Shown: positions 1-10,630 of the stretch, piece by piece
How positions within the stretch are numbered: the stretch's first letter is position 1
How the letters are laid out: each line of letters starts with the position of its first letter
Assembly: GCA_034509735.1 (NCBI GenBank)
Contig: JACGWO010000001.1
Location: 33,297,966-33,361,965, forward strand
Source: Sesamum alatum
Taxonomy: Eukaryota; Streptophyta; Magnoliopsida; Lamiales; Pedaliaceae
Reading direction: 5' to 3'
Length of the DNA: 64,000 bases
Translations under genes and position numbers: made by a program
Notes under the pieces: model-generated
Databases searched by the model: none
Told to the model about the DNA's origin: nothing
What the model saw: the letters and a program-made list of their open reading frames with translations, nothing else

Positions 1-226
1 CTTTCAGGTACTTCAGGATAGTCTTGACTGCACTTCAGTGTGCCTCCCCAACACACGACTGATATCGACTTGTTACGCTCAAAGCGAAAGCCACATCAGG
101 TCTAGTGCACTGAACAACATACTGTGTGCTGCCTACGGCTGAAGCGTAGGGGATGTCCAACATCCGTTTAAGCTCCTTATCAGTGTTAGGACACTGCTTC
201 TTGGATAACTTAATTCCATACCTCAT
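1..226 (-). pseudogene. Copia RT C-terminal part and start of RNase H (element A)
   Basis: The ORF at 226-35 reads RYGIKLSKKQCPNTD, then PYASAVGSTQYVVQCTRPD. This is the conserved stretch linking the RT thumb to RNase H in copia polyproteins. It ends at GEAH, where a TGA replaces the tryptophan codon present in element B (GEAHWNAVKGILKYL). Beyond the stop, bases 34-1 still encode the next RNase H residues (SAVKTILKYLK) before the window ends. It is the direct continuation of the RT fragment at 236-664, with a frame change between them. Confidence 0.85.
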
Positions 227-235
227 AGGAAGGAA

Positions 236-1025
236 TCATCGTTTTGAGTTCTCCATCTTGAATTTCTTCAAGACTTTCTCAATATACGAGGACTGGGTCA
301 TTCCTAACATCCTTCTAGATCTATCCCTGTAAATCTTGATGCCAAGGATGTCGGATGCCTCGCCCATATCTTTCATGGAGAATTGCATTGACAACCAAGC
401 TTTAATGGTACACAACATCTTAGCATCATTCCCAAAGAGCAAGATGTCATCCACGTAAAGCACCAGAAACGCAACTGAGCTCCCACTAATCTTCTTGTAT
501 ACACAAGGATCGGACTCGTTCTTGATGAAATCATATCCCCGTATGACTTTATCAAAATGTATGTTCCAGCTTCGGGAAGCCTGTTTGAGGCCATAGATGG
601 ACCTTTGGAGAAAGCAGACCTTCTGCTCTTTTCCAACAGTTGTGAAACCTTCCGGCTGATTCATATAGATCTCTTCCTCTACGAAACCATTGAGGAAAGG
701 CCATTTTTACGTCCATCTGCCATATTACATAGTCATACCATGCTGCTATGGCAAGCAGTATCCGAATGGACTTGGCCATTGCTAAGGGCAAGTAGGTTTC
801 CTCAAAATTGAACCCAGGTCGCTGAGTGTAACCTTTCGCCACAAGCCTGGCTTTGAAGGTTGTAACCTCCCGTTCAGCTCCAAGCTTACGTTTGTAGACC
901 CATTTACACCCTACGGGTTTAACCCTTTTGGGTGGGTCTACTAGGGTCCAAACCTGGTTTGTACGCATCGAGTCCATCTCGGATTTCATGGCCTCAAGCC
1001 ACTTGTCCGAATCGATGTCCGACAT
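236..1025 (-). pseudogene. Copia reverse transcriptase, frameshifted (element A)
   Basis: Two overlapping frames together carry RT. The frame at 1,025-552 begins MSDIDSDKWLEAMKSEMDSM and includes NQVWTLVDPP, FKARLVAKGYTQRPG and YDYVIWQMDVKMAF, the copia RVT_2 N-terminal motifs with the first catalytic Asp (QMDV). It then shifts into nonsense where the sister copies read NGFLEEEIYMDQPEGF. The frame at 664-236 resumes with NQPEGFTTV, YGLKQASRSW and the catalytic LVLYVDDILL (YVDD encoded at 457-446). So the catalytic box is intact but the domain is split by a frameshift near 650-690. Confidence 0.9.
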
Positions 1026-1065
1026 CGCTTCTCTGTATGTTTTGCATCATTATCCAACTGACCGG

Positions 1066-1482
1066 TCAGGCCCAGAAATCCATACCTATGAGGTGCATGG
1101 ATACTCTGGTCGACCTACGGAGGACTGGAACAATATCAGTGGGAACTACTGGCTTAGATGTCACTATCGCCTCATGGGGTACCTCACTTGATTCCTCAAG
1201 GAGCACCTCATCGCGTCGACTATCCAATGGAAAATCCTTTTCCAAAAACATTGCGTTTCGCGAGACAAAAATCTTTTGCTCGGAGGGATCATAGAAATAA
1301 TACCCCGCAGTTTCTTTTGGATAGCCGATGAACCTGCATAAACTAGACCTTGAGTCCAGTTTATCTCCCACTAATCTCTTGACATATGGGGGGCAATCCC
1401 ACACTTTCAAGTATTTGTAGGAGGAAGGCTTGCCATGCCATATCTCATATGGCCTTTGGGATACCTTTTCAGATGGCACCAA
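1066..1482 (-). pseudogene. Copia integrase C-terminal region and linker (element A)
   Basis: The reading contains YEIWHGKPSSYKYLKVWDC, PPYVKRLVGDKLDSRSSLCR, FIGYPKETAGYYFYDPSEQK and VSRNAMFLEKDF, the signature copia stretch between the integrase core and RT. The Pro/Glu-rich linker ends in VLRRSTRVS. It follows the integrase core fragment after a frame break near 1,490-1,505 and precedes the RT fragment after another near 1,030-1,065. It is non-functional by itself. Confidence 0.85.
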
Positions 1483-1504
1483 GTTAAAAACTTTGGCCGC
1501 CGTC

Positions 1505-2128
1505 TCAAGAGCGTATCCCCAGAAAGAAAAGGGGGAGTTCGGTAAAACTCATCATGGATCGGACCATGTCCAACAAGGTCCAATTCCTCCTTTCAAACAC
1601 ACCATTAAGTTGTGGTGCTCCAGGAGGGGTCCACTGAGAGAGAATCCCATTCTCTTTTAGATAATCAGTAAACTCTCCACTTAAATACTCTCCACCTCGG
1701 TCCGACCGAAGGGCTTTGATCTCTCGACCGGTTTGGTTCTCTACTTCAAGTTTGTATTCCTTAAATCTTCCAAAGACTTCAGACTTGTACCTCATCAGGT
1801 AAACATAACCATACCGTGAGTGATCATCGGTAAAGGTTATGAAGTACGAGTACCCACCTCTAGCCTGAGTATTCAGTGGGCCACAGACATCCGTATGTAT
1901 CAAATCCAACAGACCACTGGCTAGCGTGCTTTGTCCAACAAAAGGTTTCTTGGTCATCTTTCCCTTCAGACAGGATTCGCAGGTCGGTAGGTTGTCCAAA
2001 TCGTCTATTTCTAGACTCTTTGAGTCTACCAATCTTCTTATCCTATCTTTAGAGATATGACCTAACCTTGCATCCCATACCCGTGCGTTATTATGATCAT
2101 CACGTTTTCGTTTGTGTTCTGCAGTCAT
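1505..2128 (-). pseudogene. Copia GAG-pre-integrase and integrase core (element A)
   Basis: This 207-aa reading begins at the HHCC zinc-binding region (WDARLGHIS ... CESCLKGKMTK) and continues through the rve integrase core. LDLIHTDVCGPL gives the first catalytic Asp, FITFTDDHSRYGY the second conserved block, and PQLNGVFERRNWTLLDMVR the Glu-containing block. All DDE-type residues appear to be present. The ORF ends in a frameshift inside the usual LPLSFWGYA motif (it reads LPLFFLGIRS). It starts directly after gag because the protease segment is deleted. Confidence 0.9.
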
Positions 2129-3021
2129 AATCTAATTAGACTGTTGAACACAAACATACCTGGGTTGGAGAGGAGTTGTGGGCACTCCCTCTTCCAATGC
2201 CCCTTCCCTTGGCAATACATGCAGACATCATTTGCCTTGGACCGCTGAGAACCGTGGGCCTTTCCTTTCCTTTTGCTCCGTCCAACCGGAGCAACAGGGA
2301 CGCCCGTAGCGCGAGCAGGGGCCGCAACCGTCTTTTCTTTGCCCTTCCTCCTCTTCCAGCGTCCGGCCCTCTTGCCATTCGCCTTGGAGATTGAAACCTC
2401 TCCTATCAATACCGCCGGTGCCGACTTGTGGGTCGTTGCCTCGTATTGGACCAGCATGTTGATCAACTCATGAATAGACTTCTCAAGTCCGTTCATGTTG
2501 TAGTTTACAACAAACGGGTCATAGGATGGAGGAAGCGACTGTAGGATCACGTCAATGTACGTGTCATTGTTAAGCCCAGCTTTAAGGTCCTCGAGTTTCT
2601 CCACTAGGGAGAGCATCTTGACCCCATGACTTTGTACAGACGCTCCTTCAGCAAGCTTGGTGCCAAAGAATGCTTTTGTGGCGGTATATCTAATATGCCT
2701 ATCCGGAACCGCATAAACCTCGTTAATGCGGAGCATTATGGCGGAGACGTTGTCCAGCCTCTCATACTGCTTCTGGATGTCGTTAGACATTGAAGCCAGT
2801 ATGATACTGCGTACTTTCCGGTTGTCCTCATGCCATTTCTCGAATGTCAAACGTTCTACCAGCGTGGGCCCCTCCGATAAGTCGCTCGATGGCGGCTCGT
2901 CCAAGACGTAGCCTTGGTTCTCGAAACCGAGGACAATCCTCAGGTTTCTCAGCCAGTCCGAGTAGTTCATTCCGTTGAATTTGTTAGGCTTGAGAATCAT
3001 GGTTAATGGGTTCTTAGACAT
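2125..3021 (-). pseudogene. Copia Gag with CCHC zinc knuckle, protease deleted (element A)
   Basis: This intact 298-codon gag opens MSKNPLTMILKPNKFNGMN, the copia Gag N-terminal motif. Its middle (YERLDNVSAIM, TKAFFGTKLAEG, ILQSLPPSYDPF) is UBN2-type Gag. Near the C-terminus lies CMYCQGKGHWKREC, a CX2CX4HX4C RNA-binding knuckle. Gag packages element RNA into cytoplasmic virus-like particles. After LLSNPGMFV the frame jumps straight to sequence that in element C lies about 370 bp further on, so the protease with its DTG active site is absent. This is the longest uninterrupted gag in the window. Confidence 0.92.
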
Positions 3022-3756
3022 ATCTACATTAATGAAAATGCAAAGTAGAAATTAGCAGATGATGGTAATATTATTGTTCAAGTTGAAGACTTGGTCTTTT
3101 AGTCTTTAACCCTCCCACTATTTATACGAAGTTCGCCACTCTCAAGCGGAGTTTCAGGAAATCATTTCCTAGTGGGCTTGGGATCCACAAGCGTAATCTC
3201 CATGCCCCGCTTTTACGATTCACATGAAGAAGACCTCGTGGGAGATATCCAATATCATTCTCATCCAATGAGATTCCCAAGATATTTTGCCTCACCTATT
3301 CACATAGTTCCGAGGACTCCAAGCGAACCATGTTACTCAGTGTTGGGCCCGACTCATCAACCAAATCATGCCTCAAACTGTCGCCACCCATGACTCGTGA
3401 GACAGGAAAACAGCCAGCGCAGTCTTTTTGTTCACAACAATGGTGCAGCTTTCCCCTAGTCCAAGTGTGCCACGACTCGTGAGACCACACTTTGGTAGTG
3501 GTAGCTTCCTCACCACATTGTTGTGGATGGAAGGCTCGGACAGATCAAAATACCATTTTGATCCAAGTCCGTTCTGGGCCCAATATTTAATTTGGTCCAA
3601 GCAAATGAGAGTTTGTCTGTGACCGAGACCTCATCACTTTATTGTGTTTTAGCATGCATAAATATCCAATATTTAAAGAGATAAATGAATACGCCGCATG
3701 CAGAAAACATAGCATACCCCAGTTAGGATGATCACAAGCCCAACCTATGCGACCCA
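3022..3756 (-). other. Element A 5' leader, gag-proximal part
   Basis: Untranslated copia leader lying between the nested solo LTR and the gag start. It matches the leaders of B (13,770-14,580), C (53,600-53,970) and F (62,680-63,658). Shared marks are the 'TTTATACGAA' block upstream of gag and the repeated CACGACTCGTGAG-type motifs. It carries one copy of the roughly 250-bp cassette that is absent in C and doubled in F. No coding gene is supported here. Confidence 0.75.
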
Positions 3757-5985
3757 TGAAGGACAAGCAGATCAGCCCGGGAGCGCGAGCGGAAGCGAGA
3801 AAGCGAGAAAAAGTGCGTAAATTTAAATCAAATTCAAAGTACGCGAATCCCAAGGGGTATACCCTTGGGTGCTCAACCGGGCGTTCGATGTAGGATGTGT
3901 AAATATTAAAACATATATTTAAGCACATAGGGCATAGATATATAAATGAAATCAATCAAAGCGTAATAAACCGTTACCTTTGATTGTTTAGCGTATGCTC
4001 CCGGCTACTTGCGTTGTTCCTTCTCCGGAATGCTCACGAAATCCAAACGTATGGATTCTCCAAAGGTGATCCACACCACACCGGAAGAAACACACGTTCT
4101 TCTTGCTAGAAAAGAACGGGTTTAGAAGGAATCGGTTTAAGAGAAGAACACTATGAATTAGTGTTCTCTTAAACTTACTTTGTTCTTCTTCTTGATTCAA
4201 AATCAAGTGAAGAACACAAGTGTGGGAGAGGGAGAGAGCACGAAATTTGAGAGAGAGGAGAGGATTTTTGTCTTCTCTTTTTCCTAGAAAAAGATGAATA
4301 ATGAATCACTTATGCTTGGTGTTGTATATTCTCATATATATACATAATTAATGTGATTATTGGAATGTGTCTAGGTTCATCCAAGGATGTCTAGATTCAT
4401 TCCAATCAATCACCATCAATTCTTCAATCAAGCCTACCAAAATTTATGGTATGATCAAATCATACCAAAAGGGAAGAGCTTGATTGGAGTTGATTTGTCT
4501 CTTTCCAAAAGAGATAAGTCAACATACCACCTAGCATGAAACATGGCTGATTTTGCTTCCTCCAAGGGAGCATGTCGGCCATGTTTAATTAAGGGAAGAA
4601 GTCCAACTTCTTCCTATTCCAAAATAGGAATTATTTCTCCTCTCCGGTATAATTTAACGGACCGGGTTTTATCGTAATCCAATTACGACGAATCCAACAT
4701 TAAATCCAATTTAATGTCCATTTAAATTATTCCCGTTGATCTTTTAATCCAATTAAAAGATCCAACGTCTCAACGTCTCAACTTTCCATATTTAATCGAA
4801 AATCCAATTTACCGATTAAACGGAAGCCCGATACAATATCGGCCGGTCCATCCAATGGACTTTCCCTTAAGTAATCAAATTACTTATTTTTATCCTTCGA
4901 GATTGACTCCAAGTCGATCTCTCAACCTCCTCAGTGATTTGTGTGTGACCCTTTAGGTTCACCCTCAGCTAGACTTGGGCCCGTGTCCCACAAGAGCCCG
5001 TTACCATGGGTGGCCGTCTAGCAACGGTCCATGGCACTATAGACTAGGTGAATTGGCGTGAACATTTAAGCGCCGATTCCGTACGGGTACGATCCTTCCA
5101 TCTACCGTCTCCCGGCCTTAGTCTAGGGTATGGAATTGGGCGTCGGTTCCCATCCTTGACTAGGCATCTATGCTTAATACTCAAGACCACGTATGTTTCA
5201 TTGCGTCGACACAGGAAACCATTCCCTGTTCGACCAACCACTGTGGCCACAGCTTCAAACAGCATGAACGTGTCTCCGAGTGCATAGGAGATACCTCTGT
5301 CACATACTAACAGGGGACGGATCCTCTTCTTGGAATCCACCGTCCTCGCTACACATTCTGACTGCACTGGACAAGGCTTATGATAATCATCTTACAGAAT
5401 GATTACCTCTCGCCAGATCCAAGATACAGCCGTCCTGTGCACGCGACTGCCATGATCCCTTAAGTCTGAGGATTACTCCCGTACTATCGGAACCGGGGAA
5501 AAACCAATCATACCGACCAAGCCTCCAAGGCTTCCATATGATGATCCCTGCGAGTCAGTCCAGTCGGCTCGACCCCAGTCGACCAACCCATCAAGATCGT
5601 GTAGGCATCCCACGCCTGTCGCCGATGAAACACGACACTCATTCAATGAACACGACTCTTAACGCAAGTCTCAATAGGACTCTCGATGCCCTGTCTCGAG
5701 GTCCTCGACTTGGAACGTTTCAGACCCAACTCTTAATCAGTTGGTTTCATGACCACCATCCAATGCGTGGCCCAACTGCACGAGTTGTTATCCATGGTCC
5801 GTGGGCTTTGTTGCGATATAAGTTAAACACCGTTTTAACAAATGTAAAATGAGCGCAACAAAGAAGATACCATTGGTGATGAACACTCATCTTATTCATC
5901 ACATAATAATATTACATTTACATCAAGTTGTAAGATAGGTCACTAATCGCCAAACCTATTGGCTTTCTGGTCACCTATTCTAACA
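3757..5985 (-). repeat. Solo copia LTR, 2,229 bp, in leader of element A
   Basis: On the minus strand the LTR begins TGTTAGAATAGGTGACC (at 5,985) and ends GCTTGTCCTTCA (at 3,757), with TG...CA termini. A perfect 5-bp duplication, ACCCA, flanks it at 3,752-3,756 and 5,986-5,990. The two flanks join into leader sequence found uninterrupted in element F near 62,690, which proves an insertion. With no internal region attached it is a solo LTR left by LTR-LTR recombination. It carries a 107-codon sense ORF (5,367-5,044) also found in other LTR copies. Confidence 0.95.
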
Positions 5986-7026
5986 ACCCACTGAGCCCGC
6001 AGTGACTCTATGGTCTGTCTAGGTTGGTCCTAAATTATTACAATAATAATATACCCTTTGTCATTCCAATGGGCCTTGTAGTGCTTCTTGTTTCACGCCT
6101 TGATGCTCCTCCTTGGGGTCTCCGACACCAAATGCTTGTTAAAATTAAAACCTCACCAATCCTATCTACTGTCATCACAACTGAAAGTAATACATTGGTA
6201 ATAAATAAAACAAGTCTTAACATCATGAGGCTGAAAATACGGGAGATGATAGTCCCAAAAACAAGAGACACGCAGGCCCCACTCAACAGAAAATAAATGA
6301 TCATACATTCATCCATACATAAGGCCTAGGGCTCTTGTGATCATCCCATGTTGATTCCATCAACACACATAACATAATTATTCTAAATAATCATGCATAA
6401 ATACCAATGGATATTCCAAATACCCAAGTGATGTCCAACATCACAAAAGTATAAACATACAAATAATATGCAAAATCCAAATTTCAAATTTAATGGACAT
6501 TTTAAACAATGCATCCAATGCATGTATTAATCCCAAATTAATTAAGAAAATTTAATTCAAGGAATAATCCAATTATTCCAAAATCAAAAATACAAAATTA
6601 ACATATTTTAAGAATATTGTGCAGAAAATACAGAAAATCAAATTTTTCGAAAAACGTCAAAAAACGGCCCAGCGGTTGTGCCGGCCGGCCACCCGCGCGC
6701 ACAGGGCAGCGCGCGAATGTAGGCAGCAAGCCTGCGCGCGCGCTCTGTGCGCGCCCGCCTGCCGCGGCCGCTCCGTCCGATCCCAATTTATTTTTTTTTT
6801 TATTCAACATCCTTTTTCAGCACAATAACAGTAACATTTTTTCTGAAAATAAGCATGCAATTTTAGATCCAATCTAATAAAAATAAGCATGCTAAAGTCC
6901 ATCAAATTCAAACGATTGAATCATCATATTATTCATAGATTTATATATATCTAACATGCCAATAAATCCATAAAAGCAAATAGATCATGCCAAGCACATA
7001 GATCTATGCCCCTTACATCGAACCGG
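5986..7026 (-). other. Element A 5' leader, PBS-proximal part with GC-rich tract
   Basis: Leader continuing from the nested LTR to the primer-binding site. It is AT-rich except for a GC/CpG-rich tract at about 6,666-6,782 (GCGCGC and GGCCGG runs). The tract is flanked by ACGGCCCAGCGGTTG-type sequence, which is also found, inverted, at the edge of the GC tract of element C near 53,380. The rest matches C's leader at 52,810-53,050 and 53,400-53,600. ORFs crossing the tract are a by-product of base composition. Confidence 0.75.
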
Positions 7027-7038
7027 GCTCTGATACCA
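7027..7038 (-). other. Primer-binding site of element A
   Basis: On the minus strand this reads TGGTATCAGAGC, the standard plant copia site complementary to the 3' end of initiator tRNA-Met. It lies 2 nt inside the end of the LTR remnant that starts at 7,041. It marks where minus-strand DNA synthesis is primed. Confidence 0.9.
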
Positions 7039-7040
7039 CT

Positions 7041-7220
7041 TGAAGAACAAGTGGATCCGCCCGGGAGCGGGAACAGAAGCGAGAAAGCAAGAGATATGCG
7101 TAAATTTAATTCTAATTTAAATAAACGAATCCCTAGGGGTGTACCCTTGGATGCTCAACCGGGCGTTCGATGTAGGATGTGTAAATATTAGAAATATATA
7201 TTTAAACACATAGGGCATAG
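7041..7220 (-). repeat. 5' LTR remnant of element A (3'-most 180 bp)
   Basis: Matches the last 180 bp of the long LTR family: the TCGAACGCCCGGTTGAGCA block and the CGCTTTC...CCCGGGCGGATCC end, read on the minus strand. It stops abruptly at 7,220, where a plus-strand LTR start begins, so the upstream 2 kb of this LTR are missing or displaced. Confidence 0.85.
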
Positions 7221-7540
7221 TGTTAGAATAGGTGACCATGTAAGCCAATTTTGGCAGGAATATGTAACCTATGTCTAGACAATTTTTTTGGTATTTGATA
7301 AAAACATTTATGAATAAAGAAGTGAAAATTCATATCGCAATACTTTGTTTACGTTCACTTATCTGCATTTACACTTCTGTTCACTACGCAAACAAAGCCC
7401 ACGAACTGAGAAACGATTTCGGGGACTGGGACTACGCTTGGAGGTAGGTCCATGAAATCAGTCTTACCGAATCAGTCCGGAAATCTCCAAGTCAAGGAAT
7501 CCCGAAAATGGGTACCGGGATTCCCTTTGAGACTTGCACT
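7221..7540 (+). repeat. LTR start fragment X (B/H-type LTR, 320 bp)
   Basis: Begins TGTTAGAATAGGTGACCATG and runs about 320 bp closely parallel to the LTR start at 63,659 and, inverted, to the 5' LTR of element B. It ends at GAGACTTGCACT, where the intact relatives continue AAGCATCTGC. There another LTR begins. The orientation is opposite to elements A and B on either side. Confidence 0.85.
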
Positions 7541-9678
7541 TGTTGGAATAGGTGACCAGAAAGCCAATAGGTTTGGCAATTTGTAACCTATCCGACAACT
7601 TGATGTGAATGTAATATTATTATGTGATGAATAAGATGAGTATTCATCACCAATGGTACCTTCCTTGTTGCGCTCATCTTACATTTGTTAAACCGGTGTT
7701 TAACTTATATCGCAACAAAGCCCACAGACCATGGATAACAACTCGTGCAGTTGGGCTACGCATTGGATGGTGGTCATGAAACCAACTGATTAAGAGTTGG
7801 GTCTGAAACGTTCCAAGTCGAGGACCTCGAGACAGGGCATCGAGAGTCCTATTGAGACTTGCGTCAAGAGTCGTGTTCATTGGATGAGTGCCGTGTTTCA
7901 TCGGCGACAGGCGTGGGACGCCTACACGATCTTGATGGGTTGGTCGACTGGGGTCGAGCCGACTGGACTGACTCGCGGGGATCATCATATGGAAGCCTTG
8001 GAGGCTTGCTCGGTATGATTGGATTCCCCAGTTCCGATAGTACGGGAGTAATCCTCAGACTTGAGGAATCATAGCAGTCACGTGCACAGGACGGCTGTAT
8101 CTTGGATCTGGCGAGAGGTGATCATTCTGTAAGATGATCATTATAAGCCTTGTCCAGTGCAGTCGGAATGTGTAGCGAGGACGGTGGATTCCAAGAAGAG
8201 GATCCGTCCCCTGTCAGTATATGTCAGAGGTATCTCCTATGCACTCGGAGACACGTACATGCTGTTTGAAGCTGTGGCCACAGTGGTTGGTCGAACAGGG
8301 AATGGTTTCCTGTGTCGATGCAATGAAGCATACGTAGTCTCGAGTATTAAGCATAGATGCCTAGTCAAGGATGGGAACCGACGCCCAATTCCATACCCTA
8401 GACTAAGGCCGGGAGACGGTAGACGGAAGGATCGTACCCGTACGGAATCGGCGCCTAAATGTTCATGCCAATTCACCTAGTCTCTAGTGCCATGGACCGT
8501 TGCTAGACGGCCACCCATGGTAACGGGACCTTGTGGGACACGGGCCCAAGTCTAGCTGAGGGTGAACCTAAAGGGTCACACACAAATCACCGAGGAGGTT
8601 GAGAGATCGACTTGGAGTCAATCTCGAAGGATAAAATAAGTAATTGGATTACTTAAGGGAAAGTCCATTGGATGATCGGGCCGATATTGTATCGGGCTTC
8701 CATTTAATCGGTAAATTGGATTTTCGATTAAATATGGAAAGTTGAGATGTTGAGACGTTGGATTACGATAAAACCCGGTCCGTTAAATTATACCTGAGAG
8801 GAGAAATAATTCCTAATTTGGAATAGGAAGAAGTTGAACTCTTCCCTTAATTAAACATATGCCGACATGCTCCTTTGGAGGAAGCAAAATCAGCCATGTT
8901 GCATGCTAGGTGGTATGTTGACTTGTCTCTTTTGGAAAGAGACAAATCAACTCCAATCAAGCTCTTCCCTTTTGGTATGATTTGATCATACCATAAATTT
9001 TGGTAGGCTTGATTGAAGAATTGATGGTGATTGATTGGAATGAATCTAGACATCCTTGGATGAACCTAGACACATTCCAATAATCACATTAATTATGTAT
9101 ATATATTAGAATATACAACACCAAGCATAAGTGATTCATTATTCATCTTTTTCTAGGAAAAAGAGAAGACAAAAATCCTCTCCTCTCTCTCAATTTTCGT
9201 GCTCCCTCTCTCTCTTACACTTGTGTTCTTCACTTGATTTTGAATCAAGAAGAAGAACAAAGTAAGTTTAAGAGTACACTAATCCATAGTGTTCTTCTCT
9301 TAAACCGATTCCTTCATAAACTCGTTTTCTTCCAGCAAGGAGAACGTGCGTTTCTTCCGGTGTGGTGTGGATCACCTTTGGAGAATTCATACGTTTGGAT
9401 TTCGTGAGCATTCCGGAGAAGGAACATCGTAAGTAGCCGTGCACACGTAGATCATCACAGGTAACGATCTTATTACGCTTTGGTTGATTTACTATATATC
9501 TATGCCCTATGTGTTTAATATACGTTCTAATATTTACACATCCTACATCGAACGCCTGGTTGAGCACCCAAGGGTACACCCCTTGAGATTCATTTATCTA
9601 AATTAGATTTAAATTTACGCACCATTTATCGCTTTCTCGCTTCCGCTCGCGCTCCCGGGCGGATCCGCTTGTCCTATA
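7541..9678 (+). repeat. Near-complete long LTR L, 2.1 kb, in scrambled context
   Basis: Starts TGTTGGAATAGGTGACCAG and ends CGCTTGTCCTATA. It is colinear with the 2.2-kb LTRs of element C. The usual TTCA end is altered. The flanks do not form a clean duplication (GCACT on the left, GCTAC on the right), and the right side runs straight into the inverted LTR start of element B. A rearrangement, not simple insertion, made this junction. It contains the 107-codon LTR ORF (8,157-8,480). Confidence 0.85.
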
Positions 9679-9702
9679 GCTACATGGTCACCTATTCTAA
9701 CA
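9679..9702 (-). repeat. 3' LTR stub of element B (24 bp)
   Basis: Minus-strand TGTTAGAATAGGTGACCATG plus four more bases, identical to the start of B's 5' LTR, directly after the polypurine tract (9,703-9,711). The remaining 1.7 kb of the 3' LTR are absent; the end of LTR L follows instead. Confidence 0.85.
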
Positions 9703-9718
9703 ATCTCCCACTTGACCT

Positions 9719-10624
9719 TTAAAGCCAATCGCCCATATGCTTAATCCCCATCTTCTCAAGATGTTGCGTATGAGCAATCTGCGACATAGGCTTTGTCAGC
9801 GGATCTGCTGTGTTGTCTGCTGAGTTGACTCGGTCCATCCGAACGTCACCTCTTCCTACCATTTCTCTTAGAAGATGGTAACGTCTAAGAATGTGTTTGG
9901 AACGGTGATGAGATCTCCGTTCCTTTGCTTGCATTATTGCTCCGTTGTTATCACAAAAGATGACAACAGGCTCGGCGATGCTAGGCACCACACCCAACTC
10001 TTGGATGTAGTTTCTCATCCATACCACTTCTTTGGCAGCTTCTGAAGCTGCTATGTATTCGGCCTCAATGATGGAATCAGTAGTGGTTGCTTGCTTGGAA
10101 CTTTTCCAAGCCACTACTCCTCCATTGAGCCTGAATACATAACCCAATTGAGACTTGGCATCATCGTCATCAGCCTGGAAGCTAGCGTCGCTAAAGCCTT
10201 CCAGGATCAGTTCTCTATTGCCGTAGACCAAGAACATTTCCTTAGTCCTCCTCAGGTACTTAAGGATGCCCTTAACTGCATTCCAATGTGCCTCTCCTGC
10301 ACAAGACTGATATATGCTCGTTACACCCAAAGCGTAAGCAATGTCAGGTCTGGTGCAGTGGACCGCATATTGGATGCTTCCTACGGCAGAAGCATAGGGG
10401 ATGACTTTCATCCTTTCAAGTTCCTCATCAGTCTGCGGGGACTGTTTCTTGGATAACTTGATCCCATGCCTTATGGGAAGGAATCCTCGTTTGGAGTTGT
10501 CCATCCGAAATCTCTTCAGGATTTTCTCCATATACGAGTTTTGGGTGAGTCCTAACATTCTTTTAGATCTGTCCCTGACAATCTGGATGCCTAGGATGTA
10601 GGAGGCTTCACCCAAGTCCTTCAT
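9719..10624 (-). pseudogene. Copia RT C-terminus and RNase H (element B)
   Basis: An intact 301-codon reading. It begins MKDLGEASYILGIQI (RT thumb), passes QYAVHCTRPDIAYALG and ends in a full RNase H domain: FSDASFQADDDD (catalytic Asp block), EAEYIAASEAAKEVVWM, FCDNNGAIMQA and HILRRYHLLREM. Its last residues are GDWL, the normal end of the polyprotein just before the polypurine tract. RNase H degrades the RNA strand during reverse transcription. The frame is separated from the RT catalytic core by a stop near 10,630, so the polyprotein is not continuous. Confidence 0.9.
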
Positions 10625-10630
10625 GGAAAA

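Larger units (their letters stand above)
1..7220 (-). mobile_element. Ty1/copia retrotransposon A, partial and nested
   Basis: Read on the minus strand the order is 5' LTR remnant (7,220-7,041), primer-binding site (7,038-7,027), long leader, gag (from 3,021), integrase, reverse transcriptase, and the start of RNase H at the window edge. Integrase before RT defines Ty1/copia. The 3' LTR lies outside the window. A complete solo LTR (3,757-5,985) sits in the leader. The aspartic protease segment is missing and pol is broken by frameshifts and stops, so the copy cannot act alone. Its proteins are very close to those of element C and less close to those of element B, so A and C belong to one subfamily. 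Confidence 0.93.

Noticed and set aside
8237..8476. 79-codon ORF antisense to the LTR ORF, also kept in several copies
   Set aside because: Shadow of the sense reading in a stop-poor segment; kept as a caution against over-reading the sense ORF.
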